Notes under the pieces: model-generated
The model's database searches: none
What the model saw: the letters and a program-made list of their open reading frames with translations, nothing else
What the model was told of the DNA's origin: nothing
Made by a program: the position numbers and the translations under genes
Assembly (NCBI RefSeq): GCF_023283985.1
Contig: NZ_JAKIKU010000004.1
Location: 1-64,000, forward strand
DNA: 64,000 nt
Direction: 5' to 3'
Source: Shewanella electrodiphila
Lineage (GTDB): Bacteria; Pseudomonadota; Gammaproteobacteria; Enterobacterales; Shewanellaceae
Shown here: piece by piece, positions 44,410 to 54,175 of the stretch
Layout: each line of letters starts with the position of its first letter
Position numbering within the stretch: the first letter of the stretch is position 1

Positions 44410-45069
44410 TTATAAAACTGTAATCACGTCAGCTTCTGGTAAGCGGGCTTTCGGTAAGCCTTTGTTATAATCTTCGCCGTCTTTGTGGTAACCAATCGCT
44501 AACGCGAATTGACACACATAACCGCCTAATTCTTCATTAAAAATCTCACCGATTAAATCCGGGTCAACCCCTTCCATTGGCGTTGAATCAATACCTAAGC
44601 GAGCAAGTACATGCAAAGTATTACCAATTGCTATGTAAGTTTGTGCCTTAGTCCAGCCGCCATTATAACCATTTTCATCGGTATTAAGGTCCACAAAACC
44701 AAAAGCACCGTTAAGCATGTTGTCATACATTTCAGCAGGTAAATGACCTGAAGAAACTTCAACATCAACGACTTTTCTGTAGTCATCTTTAGTGAAATTA
44801 GGGTTATGAGCGAACATAATAATATGTGACGCTTCAGTCGCATGTGGTTGGTTAAACTGATGCATATTAGCAAATGTGTCGTGGAAACGTTGTTTTGCTG
44901 CATCGCTCTCAAGCACAATGAATTTCCATGGCTGTGAGTTAATAGAGGAAGCTGATAAACGAATAGCTTCTTTAAGCACAGTCATATCTTCAGCCGAAAT
45001 ACGCTTTGATGAATCGTATTTTTTAGCAGTGTAACGGCTGTTTAAATCTTTAATAATTTGGTGAGACAT
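44410..45069 (-). CDS. NAD(P)H nitroreductase, NfsB-like
   Basis: A 219-residue FMN-dependent nitroreductase: SRYTAKKYD phosphate-binding start, RLSASSINSQPWKFIV flavin loop, and GVDPDLIGEIF with GYVCQFALAIGYH near the C-terminus. The family reduces nitroaromatics, quinones and similar compounds. Start chosen at the ATG giving MSHQIIKDLN, preceded by GAGGA; an ATG five codons upstream lacks a ribosome site. Monocistronic. Confidence 0.88.
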   Translation of the reverse strand: MSHQIIKDLNSRYTAKKYDSSKRISAEDMTVLKEAIRLSASSINSQPWKFIVLESDAAKQRFHDTFANMHQFNQPHATEASHIIMFAHNPNFTKDDYRKVVDVEVSSGHLPAEMYDNMLNGAFGFVDLNTDENGYNGGWTKAQTYIAIGNTLHVLARLGIDSTPMEGVDPDLIGEIFNEELGGYVCQFALAIGYHKDGEDYNKGLPKARLPEADVITVL

Positions 45070-45300
45070 GATGATTTTCCTCATTGAACGATGTCGATGG
45101 AGTGCATATTAAAGATCATTACGAAAGAGAAAAAGAGCCGATAGCTCCAATCATTATGGTCTTAATCATCCACAATGAACCACTTTGTTGTTCCAATTTG
45201 TTTTCTAGTGAAAATTACCGCCATAATAACAAGCGCGCTTTTAGGACTGTTATAAGTAGCGGGTTACTGTTTGAGAACCTATTTAGAAAATAACATTCAC

Positions 45301-45357
45301 AATGGCTATAGCCATTACTATGACAATGACAATAGCCATGACCTGACAATAGCCATG
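45301..45357. repeat. palindrome and 17-bp duplication before the deacetylase gene
   Basis: A perfect 16-bp palindrome (AATGGCTATAGCCATT) is followed by two copies of TGACAATAGCCATG 17 bases apart, both carrying the same AATAGCCAT core. It lies in a 341-base gap otherwise without signal. Confidence 0.85.
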
Positions 45358-45410
45358 CTATAGCCCATTCATGCATCATGGTAAAAATCAAAGCTCAAGG
45401 AATAGCGAAA

Positions 45411-46232
45411 ATGAAATCACCAACTTGGACCTTAATGGCTGCTTTTATCACAGCAACCTGCTCGATGAGTCTGTCTTACTATGCTCACTCAACCGACATA
45501 GAGACCGATTTCATTTGGCCAGCTAATTATCAAGCCGCTGTCAGTCTGTCCTATGATGATGCGTTAATGAGTCAATTAGCCCATGCTATTCCAGCACTGG
45601 ATAAATATGGCTTTAAAGCCTCTTTTTACCTCACCTTAGCAAATCCCGGTACACAGCAAGGAATGGAGCAATGGCGCTCCGTAGCCGCTAATGGTCATGA
45701 GCTAGGTAATCACACCATTTTTCACCCTTGTAGTAAAAGTCAAAAAGACCGTGACTGGGTTGCCGCTTATCATGATATTGACACTAAAACCTTGACTCAG
45801 ATACAGCAAGAAATCAGCGTCGCCAATACTTTTCTGCAAGCAATAGATAGCCAAACCAGTCGCACATTTACTATTCCCTGCGGCGATACTGAAACCGCTG
45901 AAGGTAATTATGTCGAGGTAATAAGAAACGATTTCGTGGCGATTAAAGGCTTTAATCCGCAGTATGATGCCAAATTTGATTTGTTGTTGATGCCCGAAAA
46001 TGTCAGTGGTGAAACGCTGATTAACTTTGTAAAAAAAGCCCACAGACAAGGTGGCATCGCCAATATCTTGTTTCATGGAATTGAAGGAGATTACTTAACT
46101 GTCAGTAATCAAGCTCATGATGAATTATTGCAGTATTTAAGTGATAACCGAGAAACGCTATGGGTCGATAATTACCGAAATATTATGCAATATGTAAAGC
46201 TCAAGCATCAACCACTCAATCCCCAAGAATAA
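45411..46232 (+). CDS. exported polysaccharide deacetylase (NodB-like)
   Basis: A 273-residue protein with a signal peptide (MKSPTWTLMAAFITATCSMSLSYYAHS). The NodB motif 1 is SYDDA (catalytic base and metal Asp) and motif 2 is HELGNHTIFHP (metal His pair); a later FHGIEG could supply the last His. It removes acetyl groups from a polysaccharide or peptidoglycan-like substrate outside the cytoplasm. The ATG preceded by AAGGA was chosen over one 11 codons upstream. No polysaccharide cluster is near. Confidence 0.85.
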   Translation: MKSPTWTLMAAFITATCSMSLSYYAHSTDIETDFIWPANYQAAVSLSYDDALMSQLAHAIPALDKYGFKASFYLTLANPGTQQGMEQWRSVAANGHELGNHTIFHPCSKSQKDRDWVAAYHDIDTKTLTQIQQEISVANTFLQAIDSQTSRTFTIPCGDTETAEGNYVEVIRNDFVAIKGFNPQYDAKFDLLLMPENVSGETLINFVKKAHRQGGIANILFHGIEGDYLTVSNQAHDELLQYLSDNRETLWVDNYRNIMQYVKLKHQPLNPQE

Positions 46233-46441
46233 GCTAAGTGATCGATCACTCATACTGCTGAAGCAAAAAGTGATTCATCCCTCTTCTCAACCATTTTCCA
46301 GTCGGTCGAAAACCGATAGTTAGACACACTTCAAACTTTAATAAATTAACTGATATTTATACTTTTTTTCTAAATAAGCCTGTGATTTTTGTTCTATACT
46401 GAATTTAAGCTAATCTCGGTGTAAAAGGATTTACAAAGATA

Positions 46442-48937
46442 ATGATGGTGTTATGGAATGACCAAAAACTGATTAATTTAATTAAGTTTGCACCTGCCTT
46501 AACAGTGTGCTTTTTCATGATTATTATTAATATTGTTATCATCAGTGACAACCAAGAAAAAGCCAACAACAGTATAATATCCCTCAGAGAAGACGTCATT
46601 GCTCGCCAAAAACAAGAAATCAAACAGCAAGTCAATCAAGTTATAAACATCATTGAATTCAAAAAAAGTGCAGCGCTTTCACAGCTAAAAAACCTATCTA
46701 GAATGCGAGTAAATGAAGCCCACGCTATTGCTCTCAATATCTTTAATATCAACCAAGATAAACCTGAATCAGAAGTCAAAAAAATGATTGTTGATGCATT
46801 AAGGCCAATTAGGTTTAATGATGGCAGAGGTTATTTTTTTATTTTCCAAATGGATGGCATAAATGTACTACACGGATTAAAACCTCATTTAGAAAATACC
46901 TCAGTATGGAACGCTCAAGATCTTCGTGGGACTTATATCCTGAAAGAACACATCCAGAAAATACAGCTGCATAACGGTGAAGCTTTTTATCATTGGTGGT
47001 ATCAAAAACCTGGCTTTCCAGCTAACCAAGAGTTCGAAAAAGTGGGCTATGGCAAACAATTTGGCCCCTATGACTGGTTTATCGGCACAGGCGAATATCT
47101 CGCCGATGTAGAAGAAGATATTAAAGATACCCTCCTAAACTGGATTTCTGAATATGATGACGACAAACATCAGCGTGTCTTCATTATTAATAAGAGTGGT
47201 CATCCACTGGCCAACCCTATCAGCCATCAACGACATGACTTCGTCGAACACCATGAGCACACGACTCAAGAATTAGTCAATCAGTTGCTCTCTCAAGTTA
47301 GCATTGAGGGGAATTTCATGGAATTTGATTTAGCTAATTTAACCAAAGAAAAAAGAGCCCCTGTTGAAATTAGTTATGCCAAATTACTTGAGCCATGGGG
47401 CTGGGTTGTCGGGGCACATTTCAATTCACATGACTTTGAAAAATATCTGAATAATAAACAGGAGAAATTGCTTCTAAATAATCATGAAAAACTGATGAAG
47501 GTGCTAACTTTAAGTATTCTATCGACCTTTTTTATGGTGGGAGGCTGCCTATTCGCCAGTAATTTAATTGCTAAAAGATTTAAAAAGTTCAAGTTTCAAA
47601 TTGAGAAAGACTTTAAAAGGTTAGAAAACTCCAAAGCCACCATGAAACATATGGCGATGCATGATGGCCTAACAGGTTTTCCAAATCGATTATGCTTCGT
47701 AGAGCATATTGCTAAAGGGATCAAAACCGCTAACAAAAAGCATAAAAAACTCGCAGTATTATTGATTGATATCGATAATTTTAAAAAAATTAATGATGTT
47801 TATGGCCATTCAGTTGGGGATGAATTACTCAAAGAAGTGAGCCGAAACATAGAACAATCTATAGTGTCAGAAGACACAGCTTCACGCTTTGGCGGAGACG
47901 AGTTCGCATTTTGCTTTCCAAACTTAGACAACATTCATCAAGTGCATCAAAAAGTTGTCTTGATCCAGGATATCTTTAATCGAGAATATAGCTTGAATGA
48001 CAATCATCATGAGATTAAAGGTAGCATTGGGATCAGTATGTACCCCTCTGACAGCCAAGACCCTGAAGGGTTAATTCGTAAAGCCGATATTGCACTTTAT
48101 AAATCCAAAGCCAAATTGAATGGTTTGGTCAATTTCTTTGATGAAGAGGTCGATGCTCAAATAACTTATGAATATCAACTTGAAGAACAGCTAAGATCCG
48201 CTTTAGCCAAGAATGAAATTAGCGTCTTATATCAACCCCAAATCACCACAAATTCTGAAAAACTGCAGAGTGTTGAAGCATTAGCCCGTTGGAACAATCC
48301 AATACTGGGTAACATCTCACCAGAAATTTTCATTAATATTGCCGAGAAAACGGGCCTAATAAACAACATAGGTTTGTTTATATTCCGTAAAACCTGTGAA
48401 GATATTTTAGCCATCTCACCCAATGGCGATAGTGCGATCCGTGTGGCTATTAATATTTCTCCCCATCAATTATTGGATATCAATTTTGCCGAATCGATTA
48501 CTCAAATAGTTAATGAGGTCCATATTGATCAGCAACGTATTACATTAGAAATTACTGAAAACTTAGTGCTGAAAGATTTAAAAAAGACATCCATTATTCT
48601 AAATGAACTAAAAGCACTAGGATTTGGTATTTCCCTTGATGATTTTGGTACAGGATATTCTTCATTAAGCTATTTAAATGAACTGCCAATAACTGAAATC
48701 AAAATAGATCGCTGTTTCATTAATAATATGATCAGCAGCCCTCAAAGTAATGCCCTAGTCAAAGCCATTTTAGCTATAAGTGAAGCTTACGATATCAAAG
48801 TCGTCGCTGAAGGGGTCGAAGAAAAAGAACAGTTTTCAACTTTAAAATCATATGGTTGTGAACTAATACAAGGTTACTACTTCGATAAACCCTTAACGTT
48901 AGCGCAATTAGAATCAAAATACTTCCATAAACACTAA
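46442..48937 (+). CDS. Cache-sensor GGDEF-EAL cyclic-di-GMP enzyme
   Basis: An 831-residue membrane protein: helix at about 13-33, a periplasmic Cache region (RGYFFIFQMDGINVLHGLKP; GPYDWFIGTGEYL; a second lobe WGWVVGAHFNSHDF), helix at about 350-370, GGDEF with intact GGDEF at 484-488, and EAL with EAL at 612-614 plus EITEN, DDFGTGYSS and VVAEGVE. The Cache fold often binds small carboxylates or amino acids. No RxxD inhibitory site is seen before GGDEF. All phosphodiesterase metal motifs look intact, so hydrolysis of c-di-GMP may dominate; which activity wins is unknown. Confidence 0.92.
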   Translation: MMVLWNDQKLINLIKFAPALTVCFFMIIINIVIISDNQEKANNSIISLREDVIARQKQEIKQQVNQVINIIEFKKSAALSQLKNLSRMRVNEAHAIALNIFNINQDKPESEVKKMIVDALRPIRFNDGRGYFFIFQMDGINVLHGLKPHLENTSVWNAQDLRGTYILKEHIQKIQLHNGEAFYHWWYQKPGFPANQEFEKVGYGKQFGPYDWFIGTGEYLADVEEDIKDTLLNWISEYDDDKHQRVFIINKSGHPLANPISHQRHDFVEHHEHTTQELVNQLLSQVSIEGNFMEFDLANLTKEKRAPVEISYAKLLEPWGWVVGAHFNSHDFEKYLNNKQEKLLLNNHEKLMKVLTLSILSTFFMVGGCLFASNLIAKRFKKFKFQIEKDFKRLENSKATMKHMAMHDGLTGFPNRLCFVEHIAKGIKTANKKHKKLAVLLIDIDNFKKINDVYGHSVGDELLKEVSRNIEQSIVSEDTASRFGGDEFAFCFPNLDNIHQVHQKVVLIQDIFNREYSLNDNHHEIKGSIGISMYPSDSQDPEGLIRKADIALYKSKAKLNGLVNFFDEEVDAQITYEYQLEEQLRSALAKNEISVLYQPQITTNSEKLQSVEALARWNNPILGNISPEIFINIAEKTGLINNIGLFIFRKTCEDILAISPNGDSAIRVAINISPHQLLDINFAESITQIVNEVHIDQQRITLEITENLVLKDLKKTSIILNELKALGFGISLDDFGTGYSSLSYLNELPITEIKIDRCFINNMISSPQSNALVKAILAISEAYDIKVVAEGVEEKEQFSTLKSYGCELIQGYYFDKPLTLAQLESKYFHKH

Positions 48938-49071
48938 AACCTTAATAACAGCTCAGCCTTGGGTACTGTCTGCAACTCTATCTGAGATTGAAGTGATTGA
49001 GTCTTTACTCTATGGTGATTAACATAGAAAGCGGCTTTCTAATTACAGCCTAATAACTAATGTACATAAAT

Positions 49072-49175
49072 AACTAAATAACTAAATAACTAAATAACTA
49101 AATAACTAAATAACTAAATAACTAAATAACTAAATAACTAAATAACTAAATAACTAAATAACTAAATAACTAAAT
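49072..49175. repeat. 8-bp x13 tandem array abutting the patatin start
   Basis: Thirteen perfect copies of AACTAAAT, ending seven bases before the ATG of the next gene. The array occupies the place of the ribosome site and probably the promoter. Confidence 0.97.
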
Positions 49176-49182
49176 AATCAAA

Positions 49183-50061
49183 ATGAAACCAGTTAACACA
49201 AGCATGGATACCAATTTACTTCAGCCATCTCCCCCACCTCACGCCTTGATTGTAGAAGGTGGTGCCATGCGAGGGATTTTTGCCTCAGGAGTGTTAGATC
49301 GTTTTATTGATTTAAACCATCGCCCTTTTGATTTTTGTATCGGTGTTTCCGCTGGTTCAACTAATCTCGCCTCTTGGCTTTCAAATCAAAAGCAACGAAA
49401 TTACCGTATTATCACCCACTACTCATGCTTGCCTGAATTTATTGATTTAAAACGTTTTATTAAAGGTGGACACTGGCTAGACCTAAACTGGTTATGGGAT
49501 ATTCTTGCCAAAGAATGTCACTTTGATATGGACACCTTTAGCCAACAACCGGTCCCACTATTTGTGGTCACAACAGACATTACTACTGGAAAAGCGGTTT
49601 ATATTAAAAGTAATGCTGACAATATCGAACATATCTTAAAAGCATCATGTTCAGTACCTATCGCATTTAGAGATTTTCCAGCCTATCAAGGCAGCCCCAT
49701 GACAGATGGCGGTATCGCTGACTCGATTCCAATTATCAAAGCCTACGAAATGGGAGCGAAAGAAATCACTGTCGTGTTATCAAGGCCACTGGGTTACCGA
49801 AAGAAATCCCCGAAACTACCTTGGCTAATAAAGCGTGCATTAAAAGCTCACCCACAATTAGCCAATGCAATGGTTAATCGCGCCAATAGTTATAATGACG
49901 CGATTGATTTTATTCAGTCACCACCCCTGGATTGCAAAATCAATGTTATCGCTCCACCAGCAGAATTCAATGTTGGCCGTCTAACCACAGATAAAGCCAT
50001 CTTAGAGTCTGGTTATCAAATGGGCATTGATGCCGCCAATCTAACAGTTGATAACAGTTGA
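49183..50061 (+). CDS. patatin-like phospholipase (YjjU-like, cytoplasmic)
   Basis: A 292-residue patatin: oxyanion EGGAMRG, nucleophile elbow GVSAGS (Ser57) and catalytic Asp175 in TDGGIADS. It lacks a signal peptide or lipobox, unlike its convergent neighbour, and most resembles YjjU-type proteins. It hydrolyses acyl esters of lipids. The start has no Shine-Dalgarno; only A/T-rich octamer repeats precede it. A Met seven codons in is an alternative start, equally without a ribosome site. Confidence 0.87.
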   Translation: MKPVNTSMDTNLLQPSPPPHALIVEGGAMRGIFASGVLDRFIDLNHRPFDFCIGVSAGSTNLASWLSNQKQRNYRIITHYSCLPEFIDLKRFIKGGHWLDLNWLWDILAKECHFDMDTFSQQPVPLFVVTTDITTGKAVYIKSNADNIEHILKASCSVPIAFRDFPAYQGSPMTDGGIADSIPIIKAYEMGAKEITVVLSRPLGYRKKSPKLPWLIKRALKAHPQLANAMVNRANSYNDAIDFIQSPPLDCKINVIAPPAEFNVGRLTTDKAILESGYQMGIDAANLTVDNS

Positions 50062-50108
50062 ACCGGTAAACTCAGCCTTAAATAATATCTGCCTTAAAAA
50101 ATAGACAA

Positions 50109-50133
50109 AAAAAACCGGACATAAAGTCCGGTT
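50109..50133 (-). terminator. terminator downstream of the patatin lipoprotein gene
   Basis: AACCGGAC / GTCCGGTT stem with a five-base loop, followed by eight T on the minus strand. It lies between convergent patatin genes. Confidence 0.7.
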
Positions 50134-50304
50134 AACGTGTTGCTTCCGTGCACTGGTTACGAAAAAAATGCCTTAAGGCAAGTTGGCTATTCGTGACACC
50201 ACAAAACATGATAACGAACGCCAATAACCAACGAGTAGATTGATAATTCAGTGATTGCTTTTCTTATACTAATTATGGGTAAAACATACTTATAACGGTG
50301 TTAC

Positions 50305-51480
50305 TTATGGCAGTTTTTGTGACCACACGGTGTCATTTACCACCTTGTCAAAGCCATATTGATAAAGCGCTTTCATGTATTCAAGGTCAAACATTGCTTT
50401 GGTTTTTGATGGCGCTGAAAACTCATCATCAACATAGGTAAAACGTAAATCGATTTGCTGAAGTTCACTATCGTAAAGCATCTTGTATAAGTCTCCACGA
50501 CTTTGCAGTACGGTTAAGCTTTTTAAACTGCGGGTTAAGAGTTTCATGCCTTTATCTGGCGTCGGTTCATAGGGCATATTAAACATGCCGTTGCGAATAA
50601 CATGAATATAAGGCTGCTGCGTTAACCCTAAAGCTTTGGACACTTTGTTAAAGTCAGTTTGAGTCGGTTCAAAGAACATTTGCGCCGATAAACCGCCATC
50701 TACATGTAATTCTTCGTACTGTTCACCTTGATAATTCACTTGAATGAACTGCGGCGGAAAAACCCCAGGAATTGACGAACTAGCAGCAATAATCTGATGA
50801 ATTAAAGCCTGTTTATTTTCTATATCGCTATTGGCAATTTGACCAATATTCCAAATTGATAAACGATCTGAATCAAATTGAGTGGTGCCAATAAAGAGTC
50901 GACGACCCGCTTGATGTTGCTTGGCGATTTGCTCAATCATTTCTGGGTTATATACATGGGTAATAAACTCGAACATATTGTCGCCATTGCTAAACCCATC
51001 TTTGAATAACGTATTTAAAAAATTACGTTTACCAATCACTTCTTTATCTGTGATACCTAACATGACTTCTTTTAGTCGAGGAACTTCATCGCCACCTAAA
51101 AATGCAAATGGTGCAATAAGAGCACCAGCGCTCACGCCTGTTACAATGGTGTATTGTTCAAGTTTATCTTGTTCATATAAGCCATTTACGATACCAGTAC
51201 CAAACGCACCTTTAGCACCTCCCCCCGATAGCACGAGAATATTTAACGCATCACCTTGAACCTTCAGTGGAGTTGATTTGTTAAGCTCTGAATATAAAAA
51301 ATCATCCTGCTCACCGGCCCAAAAACGTAAAGGTTCTTTCGATGTATTATCGGCAATATCACCAACGATAGCCTGTTCATATCCTTTTTCAGGAATACGA
51401 ATATCTAGTGTATGCGTCGTGCTACAGCCCATTAAAATGGTCACTAACAATAATGCAGCTAATTTCTTAATATGAGTCAT
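50305..51480 (-). CDS. patatin-like phospholipase lipoprotein
   Basis: A 391-residue lipoprotein (lipobox ILMGCS, Cys19). The patatin core has the oxyanion GGGAKG at 87-91, Ser118 in GVSAGA and Asp261 in VDGGLSA. Being lipid-anchored it should act on envelope or external lipids. Only distantly related to the neighbouring patatin, so a recent duplication is unlikely. Its upstream region (minus strand) carries the first copy of the 26-bp element shared with the two genes beyond the repeat array. Confidence 0.88.
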   Translation of the reverse strand: MTHIKKLAALLLVTILMGCSTTHTLDIRIPEKGYEQAIVGDIADNTSKEPLRFWAGEQDDFLYSELNKSTPLKVQGDALNILVLSGGGAKGAFGTGIVNGLYEQDKLEQYTIVTGVSAGALIAPFAFLGGDEVPRLKEVMLGITDKEVIGKRNFLNTLFKDGFSNGDNMFEFITHVYNPEMIEQIAKQHQAGRRLFIGTTQFDSDRLSIWNIGQIANSDIENKQALIHQIIAASSSIPGVFPPQFIQVNYQGEQYEELHVDGGLSAQMFFEPTQTDFNKVSKALGLTQQPYIHVIRNGMFNMPYEPTPDKGMKLLTRSLKSLTVLQSRGDLYKMLYDSELQQIDLRFTYVDDEFSAPSKTKAMFDLEYMKALYQYGFDKVVNDTVWSQKLP

Positions 51481-51696
51481 GCTATCTCTCTTTTGGTCTG
51501 TATAGCGACATGCATCTCACTCGTTTAACTGTTTTTATTAGCAGTAAACAGGAAGGCTTATCGTTCAATAAACGGGGTTATATCTGTTATGACTAATTAC
51601 CCCCTAATAAGCACACCATGGTGTATTTATTTTAAGGCTAACGTCATATATGCAGCTTGAATTGGGGCACTATAAAGACAAACTAGCCTGCACTTA

Positions 51697-51722
51697 AATC
51701 ACGTTTGTAGGATTAAACCCTC
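51697..51722 (-). promoter_or_regulatory. 26-bp shared element, copy A (upstream of patatin lipoprotein)
   Basis: Reading toward the patatin gene it is GAGGGTTT then AATCCTACAAACGTGATT; 24 of 26 match copy B. It ends 216 bases before the start codon. Confidence 0.7.
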
Positions 51723-51841
51723 GCCTAGAACATCCATACCTTTAACTCTCTTGCTGAGTGTTTTGGCTTGCTCCAATAAAAAATAACAAATCAAATCACC
51801 ACCTCTTCCAAGAGTCATCTTCCGTTTAAAAGCACAAAACC

Positions 51842-52069
51842 TTAGCTAAGCGTTTAAAGCTAAGCGACTAAAGCTAAGCGTCTATAACTAAACGCCTTAG
51901 GCTAAATCTTTAAAGTTAAGCGTCTAAAACTAAGCGCCTATAACTTAGCGTTTAAAGCTAAGCGACTATAACTAAGCGCCTTAGGCTAAATCTTTAAAGT
52001 TAAGCGTCTATAACTAAGCGCCTAGAACTAAGCGACTAAAACTAAGCGATTAAAACTACGCCCTTAAAA
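51842..52069. repeat. 14-bp tandem array with 84-bp higher-order period
   Basis: About sixteen degenerate copies of a unit near CTAAGCGNCTAAAA. A 69-base block recurs 84 bases later (six units) with about three differences, showing that groups of units were duplicated together. It lies in the 920-base interval between the divergent patatin and outer-membrane-protein genes, flanked by inverted copies A and B of the 26-bp element. Confidence 0.93.
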
Positions 52070-52171
52070 CCAATCGACGATTGGCAATTGGTTAATTGCC
52101 ATTCAGCTCAATTAACTCGCTCCCACGACTTAATAAAGAACAAATAAACCTCAGCGAGCAAAAAACAACCT

Positions 52172-52197
52172 GAGGGTTTCATCCTACAAACGCGATT
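52172..52197 (+). promoter_or_regulatory. 26-bp shared element, copy B (upstream of the outer-membrane protein)
   Basis: GAGGGTTT then CATCCTACAAACGCGATT, 203 bases before the start codon, same orientation relative to its gene as copies A and C. Confidence 0.7.
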
Positions 52198-52400
52198 AAC
52201 TTGAGTTAATGATTACCCCTAGAATGCTCGCCAACACATTAAGACCAGTGCAATGACATCCATGCCAAAAGATGAGCAGCACATAAGATGCGCCACTTTT
52301 AAAGCAGAAATTGTGTGAGGTTTACAACTGACCAAGGTTCGTCAGTTGATATCAATAACGATTGAATACGCATAGTTTTGCGGTTCAGTAGGAGCAAAAA

Positions 52401-54083
52401 ATGTACTTTACTAAAAATTGGAAATCATCTTTGCCTAAGCAAGTCTTTTCCATTGGCCTTAGCTTGTTAGCACTCAATTACCCAGTGCATGCATTAGCTG
52501 AAGAAGCACAAGAATCCACTATTGAGCAGCATCAACAAGCGCCAGTGACAGGCAGAGCTATTTTTGCTAAATACGGTATCGATGATGACTTACCTAAACT
52601 TGGCTTGAGCTCATTAGCGCAAGGTGAGCACTTGGTCGAGCATGTAAGCCGCACAACTAAAGTGGGTGACCAAGAGCGTCGTTCAGAAGTCTTCTTGGTT
52701 CAAAATACTGATGAGAAAGGCAACATTGACCTTAGGATTAAATACGACCCATCCAAGGTTGATGAAAATGAAGACATCATCAATGAAATTGAAGCCAACA
52801 CCAAAATTGAGTATCGCTTACGTAAATATGCCCAAAGCTACGATCCAAACTCTGTTACTGCAACTGAGCTGGGTAATGGTCAGGTAGAAATTGCATTTAA
52901 CTATTCAAAATTTGGCTTACCACAAGACATCGCTTATTTCCGTTTTATGCGAGTTAAAATCATTGCGGAAAACAATCAACCAGTGCGTATGGTTATTAAA
53001 AATACTCGTGATTTTGCATACCAAAATTTTCGAATTAATGACTATCAACAAGTGGTTGATTTTGAGGTTCACGATGAAGGCGTCAGAATTAAGCAAAAGC
53101 ACATCCAAGCTATTGGCATGAATAAAAAAGCCCAACCTGTGAGTGTTACTACCTTGGTTGAACCTGTGGTTTTTTACGATGATGAAACACACTCTAAAGT
53201 GCTAAACGAAGCACGTTTATCACAGGTATCTGATCCGAGATACAAAGAGGAAAGCGTAAAGTTAGACAGAGTCTTTCCTTTAATGAGTGACATGGTTCGC
53301 CAGCAAGGCATTGATGTGCCTTTACCGTTTGGTATCTCTATGGCGTACCGCAACCAAGATATGAACTTTGGCTTTACTGACTTTGACATTATGGGCATTA
53401 AGTTAAATGAGCTATTCGATCCCTATAAATCGGTAGCCCAAGTGAATGCTGAAACATTAACTTTACGCGGTGAAATGAACATCCTGCCATTTTGGAATGT
53501 GTTTGGCTACTACGGAAAACTGAATGTTGATGCCCAGGTTGATGCGGAGTACACCGGTGAAATTGGTCGCCAACTACAAGATGCACTGAATAACAAACTA
53601 CCAGGATTAGGTAACGCACTATGTGATGAGCTATCTGCATTATGTAACTCGGGCACATTATCAGTGCCACTTGATTTACATTATGACTTAGCCGGTATCG
53701 GTACGACTTTATCAGTTGGCTACAAACAGCTTTTTGCCTCAGTAACAACCACTTACACCAAAACAAAAATGGAAGGTAGTGATAAATGGAGCGACGGTAT
53801 CTTAACGATTCAACCTATGTTGGGTTACCAATTAGCTGATTACCGTGCACAAATTTTTGTTGGTGCTGAGTATCAAGGCTTAAAGCCGAATATGGAAGGC
53901 ACGATTGCTGGTGTTGAACTAGGCGGAGAAGAATTTTTCTATAACGTCGGCGTAGACCTAAACAAATGGGCTTACTTAATCGGATTTAACAAGCAATTTG
54001 GCAAAAACTACAACCTGAGTGTGCTTTACAACAAAGGCGAAACACGTAACTCATTTACGGTTAACTTTGGCTACCACTTCTAA
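52401..54083 (+). CDS. unrecognised outer-membrane protein of the lipase cluster
   Basis: I do not recognise this 560-residue protein as a named family. It has a signal peptide (ending near residue 33, ...PVHALAEEA). The first half (about 60-270) is soluble and beta-rich with many charged residues (KYDPSKVDENEDIINEIEANT). The second half has alternating strands, a Cys pair in ALCDELSALCNSG, and ends TVNFGYHF, the aromatic terminus of an outer-membrane barrel. Flanked by lipases and bearing the shared 26-bp element, it may export, anchor or bind lipid-related substrates; this is inference. Confidence 0.6.
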   Translation: MYFTKNWKSSLPKQVFSIGLSLLALNYPVHALAEEAQESTIEQHQQAPVTGRAIFAKYGIDDDLPKLGLSSLAQGEHLVEHVSRTTKVGDQERRSEVFLVQNTDEKGNIDLRIKYDPSKVDENEDIINEIEANTKIEYRLRKYAQSYDPNSVTATELGNGQVEIAFNYSKFGLPQDIAYFRFMRVKIIAENNQPVRMVIKNTRDFAYQNFRINDYQQVVDFEVHDEGVRIKQKHIQAIGMNKKAQPVSVTTLVEPVVFYDDETHSKVLNEARLSQVSDPRYKEESVKLDRVFPLMSDMVRQQGIDVPLPFGISMAYRNQDMNFGFTDFDIMGIKLNELFDPYKSVAQVNAETLTLRGEMNILPFWNVFGYYGKLNVDAQVDAEYTGEIGRQLQDALNNKLPGLGNALCDELSALCNSGTLSVPLDLHYDLAGIGTTLSVGYKQLFASVTTTYTKTKMEGSDKWSDGILTIQPMLGYQLADYRAQIFVGAEYQGLKPNMEGTIAGVELGGEEFFYNVGVDLNKWAYLIGFNKQFGKNYNLSVLYNKGETRNSFTVNFGYHF

Positions 54084-54175
54084 ATATTAATTGTTCGACA
54101 AAGCACATGACGAGCTAGCCAACTAAAGGCTAGCTCAATATCACTGACTATGGCTATGTAGGCTGAAAACTCAAT

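Noticed and set aside
45084..45293. 69-codon open frame divergent from the nitroreductase gene
   Set aside because: No ribosome site, no composition of a real protein.
49072..49175. CRISPR-like array
   Set aside because: Units are contiguous 8-bp copies with no spacers; a simple tandem repeat.
51842..52069. CRISPR array or replication-origin iterons
   Set aside because: No unique spacers, and no replication initiator gene or AT-rich unwinding layout nearby.
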